Below are positions 12,201 through 23,895 of a stretch of DNA of 64,000 nt, piece after piece. How positions within the stretch are numbered: position 1 is the first letter of the stretch; every line of letters starts with the position of its first letter. The stretch spans positions 2,038,283 to 2,102,282 of the forward strand of contig NC_031771.1 of NCBI RefSeq assembly GCF_001522545.3, in the 5' to 3' direction. A program made the position numbers and the translations under genes. The notes beneath the pieces are model-generated. The model did not search any database and was not told where the DNA came from. It saw only the letters and a list, made by a program, of their open reading frames with translations. The stretch is from Parus major (lineage: Eukaryota > Chordata > Aves > Passeriformes > Paridae).

Positions 12201-15200
12201 ATGGCTTTTGCAACCAGGAAGAAACTCCAGCAAACTCTGAACTGCACAAGGAAAAAGAAACGGAGGCAGTTCCGTAACTGAAGCAGGGTAACACGGAGCC
12301 GTGAGAAAGTCACATTAAAGAGCGAGCCAGTGAGCTGGGGCGTGGAGTGGTCGGGGGCTGAGGGAGGAGGGACAAGTCCAGGTCGCAGAGCAGCAGCACC
12401 GGCAGCAGATCTCTCCCGATGGGTCGGTGGGAGCTGCCAGCCCACGGGGTCCCTGCCCAGCAGCAGCTCTGCCAGCCGGCTGTGGGGAAGCTGGGCACTC
12501 TCCCAGGAGAGCCAAGGGAAAAGTAACATCTTCCTGCGGGTGCAGAGTCAACCACCCTGTCTGCTTCACAGAGCACAGCACCAGTGACCTGTCAAGACTG
12601 TTTTCCTCTGAAAACTGCCGTGATCGAACTGGAGCGGGAAGACATGGATGGGGACGCTGCAGGAGAAAACACAAACCCAAGCAAACCACGCACGGAGCGT
12701 CGTGGGCTGAGCTGTTTGGCAGGTCCCAAATCCCACAAGGTTTACCCCTCAAACTGCCACACACTGCTCCCCCTCACCACACAGCTCACAAACACAAAAG
12801 GGGAGACTTGTTCTGGCAGGAAACATCCACAGCCCCACACTGCTCCCCACAGGTGTGACCAACACTCCTTGTGACAACCAGCACCATCCAACCTCCAACT
12901 ACAGACTGATCAGCACAGGTGGATCGGCCAGACCTGAAGGTTCCACAGATGGGAGCTGGACCCGAGCAGAGAGAAGAGCCACCAAAAGCTTCCCTGGCAC
13001 TGCCAGCAGTGCCCTCACCAAGCCACCCAGGTTAGATGCCAAGTGTGTGTGGGGACGTGAGTGTGCATCCCCAAAGGAATGAGTCAGCAAACCAAACACC
13101 CTGCCCCTGTCAGCAGCCTGCAGGGAGACAGAGATAACATTATTTCTTCTCTCTCTGCAACCTGTGAAGCCTTCAGACACTGCAACTGTAGTGGCCAAGT
13201 AAACAGCAAACCAGGAAGGAGACTTGGTCCCAGGTGATGCTCTCGCAGCCCGTACACAAATGCGTGAATAAACAGACCTAATGTGACCGATTCCTTTTTA
13301 GGGCCCTGATGTCTTCTGGGTTTCTCACATATTTGCACATGGGCTCTGCCACATTAAAAAAAAAAAGAGCTTCTGACTATACTCAGCACAGCCTGGTTGA
13401 TGCACTTTTGGAACATGTTGCCAAATTTATCCTGGATGCATTTTCCCCTGTCAGCTCTAAAACAGCATTTATTTACAAGCTTTCTCAGCAAAAGGCTGTA
13501 CTCACCCAGAGCAAAGCAGGACAGAATCCTCTGCTTTCCACACAAAGAACTCGCACTGTAATATTTATAAACCAAATAAATTCCCAATTAAGTCAGCTCA
13601 TTAGGTGAAACGTTTCCCTCTACGGAGGTGTTCTCAGGGATTGAAATGAAGTCCCATGACAGGATTTAAATATGAGTTTTAGGTCTTGACTAAATCTTGT
13701 TTTCGAAAACTCTTACAGACTGGAACGTCAGGAACTCTAAATGTTTTATCTCAACTCACAGGTTAGGTCTATGAGAGCACCTTCCTGAAACCAAGATAAG
13801 AATCATTTGAATTCAGGATGGCAAAATAAGTCCCATCATTTGGATTTCAATTTTGATCTCCGACAACTTGGGAAGAACTCCCGGCGTTGGCTATGTTCCA
13901 AAAATGAAGTAACTACTAGGAAAAGCGATTGGGTGTGAATGAAGTTACAGCTTTCTTCTGCACAAACAATAAAGTAACACTATCAAAACACAGAGAAATA
14001 TAAGGGGAACATTGGCACTGGATGCTGGGACAGGTGTAACAGTTGAAGCCTTTGCTTCATTGTGATTAAATGACTTACCATAAAACAACATGACTATAAA
14101 AAGTGATAAAGTCAGCTGCCTCTTGGGCTTCATTTCCTTCTCCTCAAGGAAAACGTGGAGCTAGAACTGGGGACTCAGCAAGGAGAAGGCTGCCTTGCAC
14201 TCCAGCTTCATTTGAGATCTGCAGGATCTCAGTGCGAGCCGCTCTCCAGGACAGGGTGAGCCTCTGCTGCCAGGCACCTGGCTCCTGACACATCCCACAT
14301 CCATCTGCTGTGTTTCACGTAGCTACAGCCAAGAAAAGGCACACAGACACCCTGTAAGGAGTTCAAGCTTGCTCTTCAGAAGCAGCTTTGTGGGATGGAC
14401 TCAAATGAGATGAATCCACAGGAAGGAGTTATTCTGGACTGCAAATATTAAGAATATATCTGTTTGTGGCTAACATAAACCAGACATTTTTGTAGCTCTG
14501 TTTTCTGCAATGGATGAAATAGAAATCACAAAAAAAATGGCTTTCTCTAGAGGCAGAGTGGTGTCAGGTTTTAAACCCATAAGCAGTAGTGGATTTTTCC
14601 TAAAAATTATTATTTCAAGCCAGCCTGTGACATCTGATCTGTTGTTGGCTATTTATTACTGTGACAATGTCATGTCCTGCAATATTTTTGTTACAGTTTT
14701 ATGCCTGAGAGGCAACTTCATACTTGACTGTGTGTCTGTTTGAAACCAATGCTGGTCTAAACAGCAGCTGCTCCTTGTTCCAGTCCCCATCTCTTTTAGA
14801 GGAATCTGTGACCAAGTGTGCTGTGTCACAGGAGCAGGTACCACGGGCTAAGAAGCTCCTACAACACATCTCAAGCGTGTATTTGACATCAGCTCAGCAG
14901 ACAACTTGCAAAGGACAGGAGATCCAGGTACCCCTACAGAGAAATGTGCACCAAGAAACAGCAACTGCAGGAACTCTTCCAGCATCTGCTGCCGACTGCC
15001 CACCTGGAACCTCCAAAAGCAAGACATGGCAAGCATGATGCTGAGGCAAACTCCCAACTACAAATGGGGACGTTAGAGTCCAGCAGCTTGGTCCTGTGTC
15101 TAAAAGAAAAGGGTTATCTGGAATGGGCGGTGCTGGGTTTAAGTCCATTTCCCACTGAGCAAAGGAACAGGCAGTGTGTACAATGAGGGGTGGGGCAGCA

Positions 15201-15357
15201 CACCACTGGCACCACTCACCCAGAGCTGCTTTTCTCCAGGGAAAACAACCTAGCACGCTCAGTCCTGGCTTCCCAGCAAGCAGCTAGCTCCTGCACTTGT
15301 CCTCTCCTGTGACTGTTTGGGGGGGGAAAGTTCTCCATAGCGATCACACCACACATA

Positions 15358-15391
15358 AGGTGTGAAATTAGCTCACAGCTTAATTTCACCT
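15358..15391. repeat. Imperfect inverted repeat (hairpin), arms about 15 bp
   Basis: The left arm AGGTGTGAAATTAGCT faces the right arm AGCTTAATTTCACCT across a 3-base loop, with small bulges. No RNA family was recognised and the stem is too short for a typical miRNA precursor. Confidence 0.4.
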
Positions 15392-16406
15392 CTGTAATTA
15401 CAGTTGGAAGCTTTTCCCTTCCCTCAGGCTTCAGACTGTTAAATGTACAACTCCTAGAGCTGCATGTTGTCCCACCAACACCTTCCCAACCACCTCTGAG
15501 ATGGTGAAGCCCCTCTAAAAGCATCACAGAGCTCTGGAGCACTGATGGTAACATGGGTACAGAGTGTGCTGGCTTCCTGCTGCGAGGAGGACAGGCAAGA
15601 CCTGATCCAGCACAATCCAGACCCGAGCTCTGGCTGGCAGAGGCAGAAAGCCTGGTTGTATAAAACATTTTGGACATATCTGAAGCAGCCAAGGGAGCTA
15701 ATGCACTCTCAGCACTTCCCAGAGTGCAGGCGCAGCGTTTCTGATCCAGTTCTTGGCATCCTGAAGCGATACGTGGATTCACAATATGCTGGTTTCAAAA
15801 ACATAATCCAGCAGAAGGGATATTTTTAACATGGATCATTTTGGGAATCTGCTTAACCCCTCGCGTGGCCTTACACAAGCAGGAACTCCTCAAAGCGCAC
15901 TTATCCCCAAACTATGCCAGCTTCACCTGGCTATTAGGTGACAGTCTCTGTAAATTGCAATTCTCCCACGTTGGAGCAGCTGCTCCTAAGTAAGAAGGGA
16001 TGTGATACCACCTGAGTTCACCTCCAACGGAGTGTGGAGAGAACACACAGCTGTAAAACTAGAACAGAATGGCAAAGCCATCCAAACCAAATGCCAGCAC
16101 ACACACAAGACTCAGGCAGAAAAAAGAGCTCCAAAAAATATTAGGCAACCAAAAAAACCAGTGGGCTTTGGCCTTATCCTCACTTCAGTGCCAACTGCTT
16201 GTCCCGAAGACTTCATAGTGACCATTCCCTGGGGTGATGAGACAAAAATCTCGGCTGAGGAAGGTCACTGGCATTGGTCCTGGTGCATGCATCAAATCCT
16301 AATGCAATAATAGTCACTCAAAACTAATGCAGACCTGAGAGCCAGAAATGTGAACAGCCAGATTTCAAACTAAATGCCCTTCTAGCCTTCACTGGCTGCA
16401 CTGGCA

Positions 16407-16490
16407 AGAAAAAAAAAAATGAGAGGAAATTAAAAAACCAAACCAAAACACAGCAAACCCACAAAAACACCCCAAAAAACACAGAACCAC
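16407..16490. repeat. A-rich low-complexity tract
   Basis: Runs of A are interspersed with CC and CA (AAACCAAACCAAAACACAGC and similar). It could be the decayed tail of an old insertion, but no element is recognisable beside it. Confidence 0.65.
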
Positions 16491-18544
16491 AAGCCAGTGG
16501 AAGCTTACTGAAGATAAAGAAACATTTCCTGACAGAAGAGGAGACAGGGGAGTGAAATGCAAAACCAAGTTATTTTATTACTTGAGACTAAAGCGAAAAA
16601 AATCATTTCATCACTTCCACCAATTTAAGCTCCAGTCAGAGGAGAGTCAGTCAGAGCCCAGAGCAGCACAGACCTGGGCTGCCATTCTGTCTCCCCAGAG
16701 TGCCAAGTGCTCAACAAAACACCGATTACGCCAGAACAAGCCACAGAGCCAGAAGGACACAGGTCCCTCACAAGCGATACCCACAAGGATCACAAAGCAG
16801 AAACACAACTGCAAGTGACAATTCCCTTCCGCAAGGCCACAGATGCTGCTCTGGGAGAGCATCTGCTGTGCCTTCTGGGGGCTGTGATCAGGCTGTTGGG
16901 ACAACCATATGCGTGGTCCCTGGCTACCACGAACCAGACTCATAGCCACAGGCAGGAAAACTTCCTCTCCTCGAAATGTCAGTGGTGTCAGAGGGGCAGG
17001 TTGGTAGGAAAGAGCTGCTCCAGAGCACCGACAGCCACCGGGATATGTCAGACTGTCTGGGGGAACCTCACTGCCACGGCCACTGGCCCACAGAGAGCTC
17101 ATCCACACAGCCATACATTTGACAGTGCCTGCAGAGAGAGCAAAGGGGGGGTTTGCACACCTCTAAAGAACAGGTCACCGGAGCACGGAGCCAAGCAGCA
17201 CCTTCAGGTGCCCCTCCGGGCGCGCAGCTCGCGAGGGCAACGCGTGCCGGTGACCCGCTCGACACCTCGGCTGGGCGCGTGATGGCAGCGAGGAGCGGGC
17301 CGAGCCCGTGATCTTTCCACTCAGCCCTGCAGACCAATTAGTCATTAATAAAGAGTCTGGCCCAGAGCAGGCGGGGGCACATGATCGCGTTCTCACGGCA
17401 TTAGTCAGCGGACGGAGCGATACGGGTTCCTTCACCAGGACACCGGCTCCAACGGGAGGAACATGATGCAGCATAAAAGCAGAGTGCTATGAGCAGACAA
17501 CGCATGATCCTGCATAAAGGCAATCCGTTTAGCAGCGCTCAACTCGCCTCACCAGCAAAATGTGTTTGCTTCTGGACTGCCATTTTGCTCCATGGGAGGG
17601 TCAGGTTCTTCATTTGGTTCTCAGAGCCCTGAAGCTGGATTTACTGTATCCTCCAACCACAGCCAAGAGCGCAGAACCCAACTGCTGAGCAGGCAACTCC
17701 CAAGTTTTAACAAGACTGTCCTCTACGTGACATCCATTTAAGGGCAGCTCAAAATAGACTTATTCATACCAGCCTAAAACAAGACTCTGAAGAAAACAAC
17801 AACCCAAGAACTGTAAAGTAATTTCTTGCCAGAAAGTACTCACAGCTACTTCTGAACTCTTTCCTTGTGACCCATCAATGTTGTCCGGAAGAACAACTTG
17901 TAGGACAAAGCTGGTAGGAACACAGTGATGCTGATAAGCAGCGCTGCTGCAGGACGTCCTGTGTCCTCCCAAATAACCTAAACACCACTGTAATGATTAC
18001 TGAGCTTGGACAAAAAACCAAGCAGACTTCTGCAAGGGAAGAGAAAATTACATTTTAGCATCAGTCTTTCTTTCAGTGTCTAGAAAACTTCATCTGATCT
18101 AGGAATGGACTACCAAAAAAAATCCTTCTCTGAATAGAGAAAACCTAAAAAATTAAGATCACTTACGTCTTCCTTTAGCAGAGGAAGGCTACTCACCCTC
18201 CTCTACTGCCACTTACATGCGTTTGTCACTGGAATGAGCTCCTCTCCCTGCACAGCAGCTGGTTCTTTGTGACTCCAGATCATTAGTCCATAAACATCAA
18301 CTTCCCAGGCATTCCTCACATGTTCTCTTCAGATTTCCCATGTGCCTGTACAACTCAGCCCTTTACTCACTAGGGTTTCAAGCCACCACATTTTAACATG
18401 AGCAAGCGCTATAAAAATTATTTTATAGGTCCCACATTCTCTTCCCTCTTCTTCCAGAACTCCGTATAAAGCAGAGTTCGCTACTTCTCTTTTAGGAACT
18501 ATCAACTCAAGGCACCCTCAAGAACCACTGTGGATATAACATTC

Positions 18545-18725
18545 TGTGCTGCTCTGTCTGGGGTAGAGCTAACCTTCCTCTGTATCTAGCATGGGGCTAC
18601 GGTTTGGATTTGTGCTGGGAACACACAATTCACCCATGGGAACTCACGAATGCTGTAGTTCCTGCTGCAGGAGCCAGCAAGCAGTGATGCAGCGCTCGGT
18701 TGCCGGCTGGGGTTAAATCAGGACA
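18545..18725 (+). mobile_element. Solo-type endogenous retrovirus LTR, ERVL-like, internally shortened
   Basis: The 5' part reads TGTGCTGCTCTGTCTGGGGT, AGAGCTAACCTTCC, then ATCTAGCATGGGGCTACGG and TTTGGATTTGTGCTGGGAAC. This follows a bird ERVL-type LTR as I remember it. The end, TTGCCGGCTGGGGTTAAATC followed by AGGACA, looks like the 3' terminus, and TG...CA ends are present. Only about 180 bases lie between the ends, whereas such LTRs are usually several hundred bases long, so the middle appears deleted. No second LTR was found. Assignment is from recall. Confidence 0.65.
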
Positions 18726-19260
18726 GTCCTTTTCAGCCCCCAATCCGGGGCACAGAGGGTTCAGAATAACGGCAGATTTGACTGGAACGTGCTAGGTGGA
18801 ACTGACAGCTGTCATAGCTGTATGGATACTAACCAGCAGGCTCCTGTCTTGCCATGGGCACGCTTGCCTGGCTGCATGTGGCGCCCAGAGCTCGGCTCAG
18901 GGCGGCTCAGGGGTGGCTTTCGCTCTCGGTGCTCACCGTGGTGCTTATCAGGCCGCTCCGCTGGGCCTGGGAACGCTCCGATAACAGCAACCGTGACGTC
19001 GGGGGCCAGCGCAGGGCGACGGCGCTGCTATCCTGGGGAGACTGCAACTCCAGTGGGAGCTAGAGCTGCTGGGCTGTGACCTGTGCATGACACCCCAAAG
19101 GCCAACTCCAGGCTGGAGAAGGTACTTGTCAAAGCAGCTGGCCGGGCCCGTGCTGCAGCAGGTCCACCCTGAAGCATCAGTGGCCATGCATGAGGACATG
19201 CTGGAGCACCTCACAGCTCGTGTCCATCACCCACCACCTGCTCTCATCCTCTGTTCCAGA
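18726..19260 (+). mobile_element. Probable ERV internal-region remnant next to the LTR
   Basis: Directly after the LTR end comes TTTTCAGCCCCCAATCCGGG, which resembles a decayed primer-binding region of the GCGCCCAACGTGGGGC type. The next 500 bases are GC- and CpG-rich compared with the flanks, as is typical of young insertions. No gag, pro, pol or env motif was found, and the translated frames carry nothing recognisable. The right boundary is uncertain and the element is inactive. Confidence 0.35.
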
Positions 19261-22200
19261 TGCATCTGTCTAAAACACTGGAGGCAGCAGTGCCTTCAGA
19301 GGAAGCCTGGGGAAAACAACTTTGTCTATGTAACAGGCCTGAAATGGTTTGCTTTGGTAACAGATATTCATACAAGCACAACAGGATAAAGGAGCTTCTA
19401 CACTCCTTTTTTAAGCTGTCAGGGCCACCGCGGCTGGGCCCAGACACAGTCATTAGTCACACATTTCTTGGAGACACCTGTTAACAAAGAAAGGCTTTAT
19501 GTCCAGCACCTAATTGCAACATGGCTGTTTCAAGGTAAACGGGAAATGGGCTACGATAATATTAAATCCCAGTTATCTGCATCCATTATCTTGCATTTAT
19601 TTATTGCTGAGTGGAATGACTGGTCTGGGAACAGAGCCAGAAAAGTTGGGTTGATACCACACTCCAAGACTTCATAGATATTTCTGAGAATCACAAGTTA
19701 AGGGTCACATCCAGACCTGAACTGACCTCTCCGCAAAAACCCACAGGTACCTTCACCGTGTCACAAGTCAAGCTTTTCCAGGGAAACAGAGCTGTTGGCA
19801 GCCCAAGGCATTACTGGACCAGGAATACCTAATGCAAAGGTGTCCTACTCATCACTTAGAATTAAAAAGGCAGAAACAGGTTTGTTCAAGAAGCATGGCT
19901 CCCTTCATAGAAAGGTTATTACAGAAACTTCTAGCATTCACAGCAATCTCTACACTCCCACATTGCTCAAGATTCAGGGGACATCCAGGTTACTTGCTGG
20001 GAGAGACATTTTGAGCATGATGAGCTTAAGATGTTTTTCCAATGCTTTTTAACAAATTAAGTTGCATCGCTAATGTTCAGTGAACTGGGCTCTTTTAGCT
20101 TGATCTTTAATTCGAGTAATCATTTTAAAAGCTGGAGACACTATCTCCCTTTACTCAGTCTCTGGAGAGGATTCTGACACTGGAACACACAGTCAGGGCT
20201 TTTTCACAGGACTGTTTTGCAGCATACTCCCTTTCAACAAAATTTACACACTGTATTCCTGGCAAAGGGAAGAGATCCATGATCCAAGCAAAACTTGGGA
20301 AACACGGAGGTCTTCCTTTTGCAGCAACTCCCGCCGTTCCACCGCTCTGTTCACGGGTCCAGAGCGTCCATCCCAGGTTAGATTACAGTACAAGGATGGT
20401 AGCTACACTCTGCTCCTTCAGGTTATACTGCAAACAGGAGTAAGCCACGAGGCTGAGCAGTCGGAGCATCCTGCCTGGAGCTCCGTGCCCACAAGAGCCG
20501 AGCAAGGGCGCCTGGGCTTGCCTTGCCGACCAAGCACGGGCCTAAGCCCACGCTCGAGCCCAGGCTTGCTCACATTCCTTCCACGCTAGCAGGCTCTCAG
20601 GCTGAACTTCAGAGCGCTGCCAAGGTGGCAACACAGAGCCCAGCAGACCCAAAGAGCAGCAAGGTGCCAAGTACAAGCCAGAGCCCTCCAGAGTGCCACG
20701 GATGGAACCGCGCAGCCGCCTCGTCAGGGGCAAAACCTCTTCCCCAAACACGGGAAAGCCCAATGGACACGTAAGGACACAGAAGACCTTCTCCACGCTT
20801 GGATGACACGGGAGCTGTATGCCATGGGAGACAGCCTGCCTTTCCTTCTAAAGCCCAATTTCAGTATAGAAATTCATCATTCACCACTGATTAAAGGGGA
20901 GAAAAGGAGTCTTTTATCCCGAGGGAGACGCATTCACAGACTTATAGGGAATCATTGCATGTATTGCATGTTCTGGTAGAAGCAATTCTTGCTCTTAGGC
21001 AGCAATAATCTCCTTTCCATGCACATTCCAGTGATGTGCCAGTAACACGCCAGAGATACAAGCCCACTCTGAAACTGAGAGCATTTCAGGATCTATTCAA
21101 GGTATTTTTTCCAAAAATTCACTCACGTCATCCAACAGGTGAGCTGGGACCTAAAAGACAAGCTAGGTAGGTGGCCAAATGATGGCTCTAAGTTCATTCC
21201 AACTCTAAATCAATATTCTGTTCTACAGCCTCTCTCTAACACCACCCTCCAAGCGCCTATCAAAGATGCACTCAAGACTTTGCACTGGTCTTTCACTGAT
21301 TTACAACCCCACCCTGCAAGCAGCTCATGGCTGCAATCCAGACTTTGTCCCTGCACCCCTCTGGCCCCACTTGATGGATTCTCCCCACACACTGTCCTAT
21401 CTCATCACGCATTTCCTCGGTTCATGCTGGTGGAACTACTCATGCAGGACTCACCCGATGGCCTTAAAGGCCATTGAGCTGAGTTGCCTCGAGGCCAGAA
21501 GTCACCTGTGCTGAAGTGTTTAGTGGGCCTAAGCAAGAGCTCCACATTTCCAACCTTTCTCGCTGCAGTGATGCAGGTGCTCCTGCACTGAAACTCCATT
21601 ATCAGCACCACAAACACCGCTTTCCATGGAACACCACACTGACACTTCCACTGGGACAGTACTGCTCAAACCCTGTTAGTGCTCACCTAAGAGATCATGA
21701 GATGTCAAACAATGGATGTGGAACACCCCCATGGCACCACACGCTGGCTTGCTGTGCCACCGAGGCTCTGGAACGGAGCTTTGCTGGGGACACAAGAGAA
21801 CAAAGCCCCATCTATTCTCCCCTGGGGGTGATTGTTCCTGCCCAGAAGGACACACAGACAGCCCTGTTGAGCAGGGCTGCTGGTCTTGAGCTGTGCTCTG
21901 TGTCTGCTGAATGCACCAAGTGTCAGCCAGGGAAGTGAGCTCAGACTAGACAAATTAACAAGAATTTAGGTAACATCCGCTTCCAGATGACCACATTTAC
22001 CAACTCTGAGACCTCAGCAAAGTGTCCAGGACCAATTCCTGTGTATAAGAAAGACACTTCAATTCCAGTGCAACAGACAGGTTTGATGTGCTCAAATGCC
22101 CCTTTTCCCTAAGCTACTGAGCCACTATTTCCCAGCTTCATTCTGAACCATCTCATATTTAGCAGCCTTGATGCAAAGACCTTTACGCTTGTGTCGAAGG

Positions 22201-22814
22201 GCTGACAGTGTGTCTGAAGTGTTATACAGCCACCGGTACAATAAAAGCAATTAACTTTTGCAACCTTCTGTTCAAGGTTAAGAGCTGAAATGAGTTAAGT
22301 AAACCTTCAAGATGTGATTACAATGATGTAAAAACTTATTAAAAAAGCTTAAGGGGAAAATACTATAATCTTCCAGTTGCACACACCGTTGAAAAAGAGA
22401 ACCAAGTTCTGTTTCTGCACCTGCTGAGGGAAAAGTGAGAGAAAAAGAGAGAAAACTGAAAAAAATTAGTAAAGGTAAGTAGTTGGCACGCAAGACCACT
22501 TCAGTTGCTGTCTTTGACGTCAGATTACACGCCTGCACAGTCATCAAAATCAAAGCATTTGCATGTTTTGCTCAGAAAAAGTAGCAGAAAAAGACAGAAC
22601 ACACCACAGGAATAACTCCTAAGTGAAACAACCCAAAGATCTGTTGCACATGCAAACCCACCAGCACTTCTTGCGTAATATCAGCTCATTATGAAAACTT
22701 TCAAAAGAAAGTAAAATTCAATCTCCCCCAGGGAACAATCACATCAAATATCAGCCTGTTTCATTAACTTCACCGATGAGCAGCAGCCACCTCGCAGAGG
22801 TCAAAAGAAGAGCT

Positions 22815-23300
22815 ACCATAGCTCTGTATTATTTATATATTATACATAAGTGTATTAATAACAATGCATTACTAATTATAATCTGAATAAAATTAAATAG
22901 CTTTTATAATCACCATTAATAACAGAAATAAGTGATTCGAGTAATCCTCAGTCTTAAAAGAACTCATGGAACAATTCCCACCACCAAGTTCTTCAACTCA
23001 CTCTGGCACGCCAGAAGTATGGATCGATACGTATGGAAGGACAATTAAGGCTTATTTCAAGACAGAATTAATACAGAGTATTTAGCAAGTATTTATTATA
23101 TGCTAGCAAAACAGAAATATGATGCTGTTCCCCTATAAAGTTAGTTATATAATACAATTCGCATTTGGAACATTTGGAAAATTCTCTTCCCCCACTAAGA
23201 GGATCTCCTTAGGAATAAAAAATATATAGATCAGCCATATTCTCTCTCTCCACATATATATATATATATAAAAATAATAAATCTATTTTAAATCCCCCCT
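22815..23300. other. AT-rich block in intron 1, including a (TA)n tract
   Basis: The stretch is strongly AT-rich with many TAAT/ATTA motifs (for example GCATTACTAATTATAATCTG near 22865). It ends near a perfect (TA)n run at 23254-23270 followed by AAAATAATAAA. No coding potential was found. It could be a homeodomain-rich regulatory block or simply low-complexity intron. Confidence 0.4.
23254..23280. repeat. (TA)n microsatellite
   Basis: An uninterrupted alternating AT run of about 17 bases is followed by AAAATAATAAA. It is simple sequence in intron 1. Confidence 0.85.
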
Positions 23301-23679
23301 CAGACTCTGTTTTACCTTGGCAGCAGAGTGAACTTTCCTAAGAGCACACATTTCTGGAATTCAGAAGCTGAAAGCTCATTTGTGCTGCAGATTCAAAGGA
23401 GTCTGATATTGCTGACATGGAATCAGCTCTTCTGATTTTTCTGGTGAGAAAAGACAATTAGCTAAAACCAGGGCCATTTGCAACCTCCTCTGCTGTGCTC
23501 AGAAGGCTCAGCCACACTCCAGCAGCATGGATTTCCATGCCTATTGAAGCTGGACAGAAATCCACTGCTCCAAATCAAACTGAACGCCAAGAAATGAAAG
23601 GCAGTTTTCCCTGATTTTCAAATTTCTCATAAATCCCCATGCAACTTCTGCCAGTCCCTATGGCATGTTCAAATACATT

Positions 23680-23895
23680 CCTGATGTGAAAGACTCATAA
23701 TTGTGGGATAGTAATTCAAAGACATTTTTATCTCCTCAGTTAATGTAATTAAGCCATTGAAAAACAAGAGCTCTGCAGCTTTTTACTTACGCCACGCACT
23801 GTTTTATCACCCAATTATGGGCGCAGTAATTGTCTTTGACACTGTCCAACAGCAATAAAAAGCATTCCTGCCACAAACTGCGCACAATCCTGAGC
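23680..23895. promoter_or_regulatory. Candidate conserved non-coding element in SLC4A4 intron 1
   Basis: The block is free of repeats and dense in binding-site-like words: CAGTTAATGTAATTAAGCC, TTTATCACCCAATTATGGGC, GCAGTAATTGTCTTTGACAC and CAACAGCAATAAAAAGCATT. These include homeodomain cores (TAATT) and motifs resembling HOX/PBX (TTTAT) and SOX (ACAAT-like) sites. It does not code. The call rests on texture alone, since no alignment is available. Confidence 0.25.

Noticed and set aside
15216..15782. 188-codon minus-strand ORF ending at a GTGAGT donor-like site
   Set aside because: There is no convincing acceptor or homology, and the donor match alone is expected by chance in an 18 kb intron.
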